64,000 nt of DNA from Pseudomonas parafulva (lineage in GTDB: Bacteria; Pseudomonadota; Gammaproteobacteria; Pseudomonadales; Pseudomonadaceae): NCBI RefSeq assembly GCF_000800255.1, contig NZ_CP009747.1, forward strand, positions 372,001 to 436,000. Reading direction: 5' to 3'. The position numbers were made by a program, and so were the translations under genes. This document shows positions 58,796 through 64,000 of the stretch, in pieces. The notes under the pieces are model-generated. The model was not told the DNA's origin, searched no databases, and saw nothing but the letters and a program-made list of their open reading frames with translations. Positions within the stretch are counted from its first letter, which is position 1, and each line of letters starts with the position of its first letter.

Positions 58796-60063
58796 GCGAG
58801 CAGCGCTTTTTCCGCTTCCTCCAGGAGCGCATCGGGCTGGACGTGGAGTCGGTGGGCGCCTCGATGGTGGAGCGCGCCTTGCGCCAACGCTGTGCGGCGT
58901 CGGCGGCCGGCGACCTCGACCACTATTGGCTGTGCCTGCAGCAATCGACCGTCGAGCAACAGGCGCTGATCGAGGCGGTGATCGTGCCGGAGACCTGGTT
59001 CTTCCGGTACCCCGAGTCGTTCACCGCGCTGGCCACCTTGGCCCGTAAGCGCCTGGCCGAACTGGCCGGTGCCCGGCCCTTGCGCCTGCTCAGCCTACCG
59101 TGCTCGACCGGCGAAGAGCCCTATTCGATTTCCATGGCGTTGCTCGACGCGGGCTTTGCGCCCTGTGCTTTCCGCGTCGATGCCATGGACATCAGCCCCA
59201 GCTCCATCGCGCGCGCCGAACTCGCGGTGTATGGACGCAATTCGTTCCGCGGCAGCGATCTGGCCTTCCGTGACCGGCACTTCGAAGGCGTCAACGACAG
59301 CTACCAGTTGTCCGAGCGAGTCCGCCGGCAGGTCAGCCTGGAAGCGGCCAACGTGCTCGACCCGGCGTTACGCGCGCGCAGTGGACTGTATGACATCGTG
59401 TTCTGCCGCAACCTGCTGATCTATTTCGACATCCCGACTCAGCAGCGCGTGTTCGAGGTATTGAAGCTGTTGCTGCACGACGACGGCGTATTGTTCATTG
59501 GTCCGGCCGAGGGCAGTCTGCTGGCACGCCTGGGCATGCGCCCGGTCGGTATCGCGCAGTCGTTCGCCTATGTGCGCCAGGATCCCGCTAGCGTCACTGC
59601 GCCGCCCAGTCCCGCACCTGTCGTGCGTGTGGCGGCGACGCCCGCACCGCCACCGCGAGCGACTGCCTGGGCGCCGAATGCGCTGCAGGCTACCCGCACT
59701 CCGCCAGCGCCGATCAGGCCGCTGCCAGAACCGGCGGCGAGCGAGGGTGAGCCCGAACTGCTGGCGAGCATTGCGCGCTTGGCCAACAGCGGTGCCAGCG
59801 ATCAGGCCCGCGCCAGTTGCGAGCGTTACTTGCGCCAGTTCGCGCCCAAGGCCCAGGTGTATTACTGGCTGGGCTTGCTCAGCGATACCCAGGGCGACGC
59901 CGGCGAGGCGCTCAAGCATTACCGCAAGGCACTGTATCTGGAGCCGCAGCATGCCGAGGCACTGATGCACCTGGCCGCGTTGTTGGCCTCCCAGGGCGAC
60001 AGTGCCGGCGCACGGCGCCTGCAGGCGCGTGCGGCGAAGGCGGACCGGGAGTCTGAACGATGA
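58792..60063 (+). CDS. wspC: CheR-type methyltransferase with TPR, WspC
   Basis: This 423-residue protein methylates WspA to raise its signal. The CheR domain (about residues 1-270) has the SAM motif LRLLSLPCSTGEEPYSISM and DIVFCRNLLIYFD. A Pro/Ala-rich linker leads to C-terminal TPR repeats (about 320-420, with KAQVYYWLGLLSDTQGDAGE), as in WspC of other pseudomonads. It overlaps both neighbours by 4 bases. Confidence 0.93.
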   Translation: MSEQRFFRFLQERIGLDVESVGASMVERALRQRCAASAAGDLDHYWLCLQQSTVEQQALIEAVIVPETWFFRYPESFTALATLARKRLAELAGARPLRLLSLPCSTGEEPYSISMALLDAGFAPCAFRVDAMDISPSSIARAELAVYGRNSFRGSDLAFRDRHFEGVNDSYQLSERVRRQVSLEAANVLDPALRARSGLYDIVFCRNLLIYFDIPTQQRVFEVLKLLLHDDGVLFIGPAEGSLLARLGMRPVGIAQSFAYVRQDPASVTAPPSPAPVVRVAATPAPPPRATAWAPNALQATRTPPAPIRPLPEPAASEGEPELLASIARLANSGASDQARASCERYLRQFAPKAQVYYWLGLLSDTQGDAGEALKHYRKALYLEPQHAEALMHLAALLASQGDSAGARRLQARAAKADRESER

Positions 60064-60725
60064 GCGAGCAACAGGGCCTGCCACTGATCGCCCGGGCCGA
60101 CGACGATATCGATGACTGCTGGAACCGCATCGGTGTTCACGGCGACAAGCAATGCCCGTTGCTTGAACGGCATATCCACTGTCGCAACTGCGAAGTGCAC
60201 GCCGCTGCGGCCACCCGACTGCTGGACCGCTACGCGCTGCAACAGGACGAGCAGGTCGAGGCCGTCAGCGTCGAGCCGAGGGCTGCGGGACGCTCCATGC
60301 TGCTGTTCCGGCTGGGCGAGGAGTGGCTGGCGCTGGCCACAGCCTGCCTGGCGGAGATCGAACCGTTGCTGCCGGTGCATTCGCTACCGCACCAACGCTC
60401 GCGGGTCCTGCAGGGGGTGGCCAACGTGCGCGGTGCGCTGGTGCCGTGCCTGTCCTTCGCCGACCTGCTGGGCGTGGCCGCAGTCTCAGGCGCTGAGCGC
60501 CCGGGCCGAATCATGCCGCGCATGCTGATCCTTGCCGCCGAGGGCGGGCCGGTGGTGTTGCCGGTGGACGAGGTCGACGGCATCCATCGTCTGGACCTCG
60601 CGCAGGCGCAGGACGAGCGCGACGCCGCGACCTTCACCCTGGCGGTACTGCAGTGGCGTGCCCGCAGCGTGCGCGTGCTGGATGAGCGCCAACTTCTGTC
60701 TGCCGTGAAGCGGAGCCTGTCATGA
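60060..60725 (+). CDS. wspD: CheW-like coupling protein WspD with N-terminal Cys/His motif
   Basis: This 221-residue second coupling protein has a CheW domain at about residues 80-218 (MLLFRLGEEWLALATACL, VLQGVANVRGALVPCLSF). The 70-residue extension before it carries Cys20, Cys32, His38, His40, Cys41 and Cys44 in CPLLERHIHCRNC, a C-x5-H-x-H-C-x2-C pattern that could bind a metal. It overlaps wspC and wspE by 4 bases each. Confidence 0.92.
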   Translation: MSEQQGLPLIARADDDIDDCWNRIGVHGDKQCPLLERHIHCRNCEVHAAAATRLLDRYALQQDEQVEAVSVEPRAAGRSMLLFRLGEEWLALATACLAEIEPLLPVHSLPHQRSRVLQGVANVRGALVPCLSFADLLGVAAVSGAERPGRIMPRMLILAAEGGPVVLPVDEVDGIHRLDLAQAQDERDAATFTLAVLQWRARSVRVLDERQLLSAVKRSLS

Positions 60726-63013
60726 CCCCGGAGCAAATGCGCGACGCTTCGCTGCTCGAACTGTTCAGCCTGGAGGCCGAGGCCCAGACCCAGGTGCTCA
60801 GTGCCGGCCTGCTGGCATTGGAGCGCAATCCGGCCCAGGCCGATCAGCTCGAGGCCTGCATGCGTGCCGCGCACTCGCTCAAGGGCGCCGCGCGAATCGT
60901 CGGGATCGATGCGGGCGTCAGCGTGGCCCATGTCATGGAAGACTGCCTGGTGGCGGCTCAGGAACAGCGACTGCTGCTGCGCCCGGAGCACATCGACGCC
61001 CTGTTGCAGGGCACCGATCTGCTCATGCGAATCGCCACCCCGGGCGATCTGCAAGGCGAGGCAGCGGTGCCGGCGTTCCTGGTGCAGATGGCGGCGCTGC
61101 TCGATCCCACCGCGCCCATCGTGCCGCGCCCGAGCCTGCCGGCCGAGCCTGCGCCCGCCCCGACCCCAGCGTACCCGCCGGCGTTGCCGGTGGCCACGGT
61201 CGAGCGCGAACCCGAATCTGAAGCGGCGACGGTTACCAAGACCAGCAGGCGAGGCGGTGAGGGCGGCGAGCGGGTATTGCGGGTCACCGCCGATCGCTTG
61301 AACAGCTTGCTTGACCTGTCGAGCAAATCCCTGGTGGAAACCCAACGTCTGAAGCCTTACCTGGCCACCCTGCAGCGCCTCAAGCGCATGCATGGCCAGG
61401 GCATGCGTGCGCTGGACGGGCTCAGGGGCCAGCTCGAGGGCAGCGCTCAGAACGTCGAGGTGCTCGAGGCCCTGGCCCAGACCCAACGCCTGCTGGCCGA
61501 AACCCAGCAGATCCTCCAGCAGCAGGCCGCCGACCTCGACGAGTTCGGCTGGCAGGCCAGTCAACGCGCTCAATTGCTGTATGACACGGCGCTGGCGTGC
61601 CGCATGCGGCCGTTCGCCGATGTACTCACCGGGCAGAGCCGCATGGTCCGCGACCTCGGCCGGTCGCTCGGCAAGCAGGTGCAGTTGCTGATCGAGGGCG
61701 ACAAGACGCAGGTCGACCGTGATGTGCTGGAGCGCCTGGATGCACCGCTCACCCATTTGCTGCGCAACGCCGTCGACCACGGCATCGAGTCGCCGGAGCA
61801 GCGCTTGCTGGCGGGCAAACCGGCCGATGGCACCTTGCGCTTGCGCGCGTCCCATCAGGCCGGCTTGTTGATCCTCGAGCTGACCGACGATGGCGCCGGT
61901 ATCGACCTGGAGCGCCTGCGCCGCAGCATCGTCGAGCGCGCGTTGTCGCCGGCCGAAACCGTCGCACAGATGAGTGAAGCAGAACTGCTCACCTTCCTGT
62001 TTCTGCCGGGTTTCAGCCTGCGCGAGCAGGTCACCGAGGTGTCAGGACGCGGGGTGGGCCTGGATGCGGTGCAGCACATGGTTCGCGAATTACGCGGCTC
62101 GATCGAGTTGACCCAGTCGCAAGGCCATGGCTGCTGCTTCCACATGGAAGTACCGCTGACCCTGTCGGTGGTGCGCAGCCTGGTGGTAGAGGTCGGGAGC
62201 GAAGCCTACGCCTTCCCGCTGGCGCACATCGAGCGCACCCTCGACGTCCCCGCGCAGTCCATCGTGCAGATCGAGGGGCGCCAGCACTTTTGGCACGAAG
62301 ACCGCCATATCGGCCTGGTCGCCGCCAGCCAGTTGCTCAATCGTCCGCCCGCGCAGGGTGATGCGGACAGTCTGCGCGTAGTGGTCATCCGTGAGCGCGA
62401 GCAGCTCTATGGGGTGGCGGTCGAGCGCCTGATCGGCGAGCGGGTGCTGGTGGTGATGCCGCTGGATCCGCGCCTGGGCAAGGTGCAGGACATTTCTTCC
62501 GGGGCGTTGCTCGACGACGGCTCGGTGGTGCTGATCATCGATGTCGAAGACTTGCTGCGCTCGGTGGACAAGCTGCTCAGCACCGGTCGCCTGGAGCGCA
62601 TCGAGCGCAGCGCGGGCGCTGGTCGAGGCGTACCGCGCAAGCGCGTGCTGGTGGTCGACGATTCGCTCACCGTGCGCGAATTGCAGCGCAAGCTACTCAG
62701 CACGCGCGGCTACGAGGTGGCCGTGGCGGTCGATGGCATGGATGGCTGGAATGCGCTTCGGGGCGAGGACTTCGACCTGTTGATCACCGACATCGACATG
62801 CCGCGCATGGATGGCATCGAACTGGTGACTTTGGTTCGCCGCGACAATCGATTGCAGTCATTACCGGTGATGGTGGTGTCATACAAAGACCGGGAAGAAG
62901 ACCGACGACGTGGTCTGGACGCCGGTGCCGACTATTATCTGGCCAAGGCCAGCTTCCATGACGATGCGTTGCTGGACGCCGTGGTGGAGCTGATCGGAGG
63001 GGCACAAGGATGA
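60722..63013 (+). CDS. wspE: Hybrid CheA-type histidine kinase/receiver WspE
   Basis: This 763-residue kinase receives the WspA signal and phosphorylates WspR and WspF. An Hpt domain has the phospho-His51 in MRAAHSLKGAARIVG. It is followed by a Pro/Ala-rich linker, a dimerisation region, the HATPase (LLRNAVDHGIESPEQR, TDDGAGIDLERLRR, GRGVGLDAVQHMV), a CheW-like domain and a C-terminal receiver (from about residue 640) with the acceptor Asp690 in LLITDIDMPRMDG. All catalytic motifs are intact. Confidence 0.94.
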   Translation: MTPEQMRDASLLELFSLEAEAQTQVLSAGLLALERNPAQADQLEACMRAAHSLKGAARIVGIDAGVSVAHVMEDCLVAAQEQRLLLRPEHIDALLQGTDLLMRIATPGDLQGEAAVPAFLVQMAALLDPTAPIVPRPSLPAEPAPAPTPAYPPALPVATVEREPESEAATVTKTSRRGGEGGERVLRVTADRLNSLLDLSSKSLVETQRLKPYLATLQRLKRMHGQGMRALDGLRGQLEGSAQNVEVLEALAQTQRLLAETQQILQQQAADLDEFGWQASQRAQLLYDTALACRMRPFADVLTGQSRMVRDLGRSLGKQVQLLIEGDKTQVDRDVLERLDAPLTHLLRNAVDHGIESPEQRLLAGKPADGTLRLRASHQAGLLILELTDDGAGIDLERLRRSIVERALSPAETVAQMSEAELLTFLFLPGFSLREQVTEVSGRGVGLDAVQHMVRELRGSIELTQSQGHGCCFHMEVPLTLSVVRSLVVEVGSEAYAFPLAHIERTLDVPAQSIVQIEGRQHFWHEDRHIGLVAASQLLNRPPAQGDADSLRVVVIREREQLYGVAVERLIGERVLVVMPLDPRLGKVQDISSGALLDDGSVVLIIDVEDLLRSVDKLLSTGRLERIERSAGAGRGVPRKRVLVVDDSLTVRELQRKLLSTRGYEVAVAVDGMDGWNALRGEDFDLLITDIDMPRMDGIELVTLVRRDNRLQSLPVMVVSYKDREEDRRRGLDAGADYYLAKASFHDDALLDAVVELIGGAQG

Positions 63014-64000
63014 AAATCGCCATCGTCAATGACATGCCCATGGCCGTGGAAGCCTTGCGCCGTGCGCTGGCTTTCGAGCCTGCCCATGAAGTGGTGTGGG
63101 TCGCGGGTAACGGTGAGGAGGCCGTGCGTAAGTGCGCCGAGCTCACGCCCGACCTGATTCTCATGGACCTGATCATGCCGGTGATGGACGGCGTCGAGGC
63201 GACGCGACGCATCATGGCCGAAACGCCCTGCGCGATCGTCATCGTCACGGTGGATCGCAAGCAGAACGTGCACCGCGTGTTCGAGGCCATGGGCCACGGC
63301 GCGCTCGATGTGGTCGATACGCCGGCGCTGGGCGCGGGCGATGCCCGTGAGGCTGCCGCGCCGTTGCTGCGCAAGATCCTCAATATCGGCTGGCTGATCG
63401 GTCAGCAACGCTCCAGTGCGGCACGTTCGCTGGATGCACCGGCGCGTACGCCGGCGTCTCGCTGTGCGTTGGTGGCCATCGGCTCCTCAGCCGGTGGTCC
63501 GGCGGCTCTGGAAGTGCTGCTCAAGGCGTTGCCGCGGGATTTTCCCGCCGCCATCGTGCTGGTCCAGCATGTCGATCAGGTGTTCGCCGCCGGGATGGCC
63601 GAGTGGCTCAGCGGGGTGTCCGGGCTGCCGGTGCGCCTGGCGCGCGAGGGCGAGCCGCCGCAGCCGGGCCAGGTGCTGCTGGCCGGCACCAACCACCATA
63701 TTCGGCTGTTGCAGAACGGCCAATTGGCGTACACCGCCGAGCCGGTCAACGAAATCTATCGACCCTCGATCGACGTGTTCTTCGAGAGTGTGGCGCGCTT
63801 CTGGCGCAGCGAGGCGGTGGGCGTACTGCTCACCGGCATGGGCCGTGACGGCGCCCAGGGTTTGAAGCTGATGCGTGAACAGGGCTTTCTGACCATTGCC
63901 CAGGACCAGCAGAGCAGTGCGGTATATGGCATGCCCAAAGCGGCCGCGGCGATCCAGGCGGCCGTCGAGATTCGGCCGCTGGAACGGATTGCCGGGCGAC
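63010..64000 (+). CDS. wspF: CheB-type methylesterase WspF (3' end cut by window)
   Basis: The visible 330 residues comprise a receiver domain (acceptor Asp53 in LILMDLIMP) and a CheB methylesterase domain with the Ser of AIGSSAGGP, His of LVQHVDQ and Asp of LTGMGRDGAQG, so the catalytic triad is intact. WspF demethylates WspA and resets the pathway; loss-of-function mutants give wrinkly, c-di-GMP-rich colonies in other pseudomonads. ATG 63010 overlaps the wspE stop (ATGA). The reading frame is open to the window edge, and the stop lies just beyond. Confidence 0.93.
   Translation, partial: MKIAIVNDMPMAVEALRRALAFEPAHEVVWVAGNGEEAVRKCAELTPDLILMDLIMPVMDGVEATRRIMAETPCAIVIVTVDRKQNVHRVFEAMGHGALDVVDTPALGAGDAREAAAPLLRKILNIGWLIGQQRSSAARSLDAPARTPASRCALVAIGSSAGGPAALEVLLKALPRDFPAAIVLVQHVDQVFAAGMAEWLSGVSGLPVRLAREGEPPQPGQVLLAGTNHHIRLLQNGQLAYTAEPVNEIYRPSIDVFFESVARFWRSEAVGVLLTGMGRDGAQGLKLMREQGFLTIAQDQQSSAVYGMPKAAAAIQAAVEIRPLERIAGR

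Overview
The window is 64 kb of a GC-rich gammaproteobacterial chromosome. Gene content and order point to a fluorescent Pseudomonas of the P. putida group: gltR-gltS, gtsABCD, oprB, hexR/zwf-pgl-eda, leuA, xseA, guaBA, purT, ffh, rpsP-rimM-trmD-rplS, xerD, dsbC, hom-thrC, recJ and wspABCDEF. The assignment comes from recognising families and neighbourhoods by eye, without a database search. I saw no rRNA, tRNA, CRISPR array, insertion sequence or integrase.

Layout. (1) 1-14.5 kb is a glucose uptake and Entner-Doudoroff block. It holds the tail of glucokinase, a two-component system (GltR/GltS), an AGE-family sugar isomerase, the ABC glucose transporter GtsABCD, the porin OprB, a hexose-6-phosphate mutarotase, the repressor HexR, and divergent zwf-pgl-eda. 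Two promoters in this block share an unusual three-half-site operator, and three genes carry Crc/Hfq-type A-rich motifs next to the start codon. (2) 14.6-24.6 kb has leuA with a candidate 25-codon leader peptide, an M23 peptidase, xseA, a LysR regulator divergent from a TSUP permease, a zinc-ribbon hypothetical, guaB and guaA. (3) 24.6-29.9 kb, downstream of guaA, looks accessory. It carries a small AT-richer membrane protein, a REP element, an autotransporter, and a lone contractile-tail sheath gene with no other tail gene beside it. (4) 29.9-36.3 kb holds a multicopper oxidase, tadA, an L,D-transpeptidase, two Nudix hydrolases, a gamma-carbonic anhydrase, DUF1289, a VUT-family membrane protein and purT. 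(5) 36.4-49.8 kb is housekeeping: an MFS symporter, a CorC-type CBS protein, a CcsA/YpjD-like protein, ffh, the rpsP operon, xerD, dsbC, hom, thrC and two small Pseudomonas-type proteins. (6) 49.9-56.5 kb has a periplasmic binding protein, a CoA transferase, yaeQ, recJ, an old yellow enzyme and a DUF533 protein. (7) 56.6-64 kb is the Wsp surface-sensing chemosensory operon. It runs off the edge inside wspF, so the diguanylate cyclase WspR is expected just beyond.

The first block works as one pathway. OprB and GtsABCD bring glucose in, glucokinase phosphorylates it, the mutarotase equilibrates glucose-6-phosphate anomers, and Zwf-Pgl-Eda plus Edd (outside the window) send it through the Entner-Doudoroff route. 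HexR would sense KDPG, and GltR/GltS would respond to a periplasmic signal. Intergenic spaces beside guaA, purT, ffh and thrC contain the same family of 7-bp repeats (CTTGNNN and its complement), which form large inverted structures and at ffh abut the promoter.
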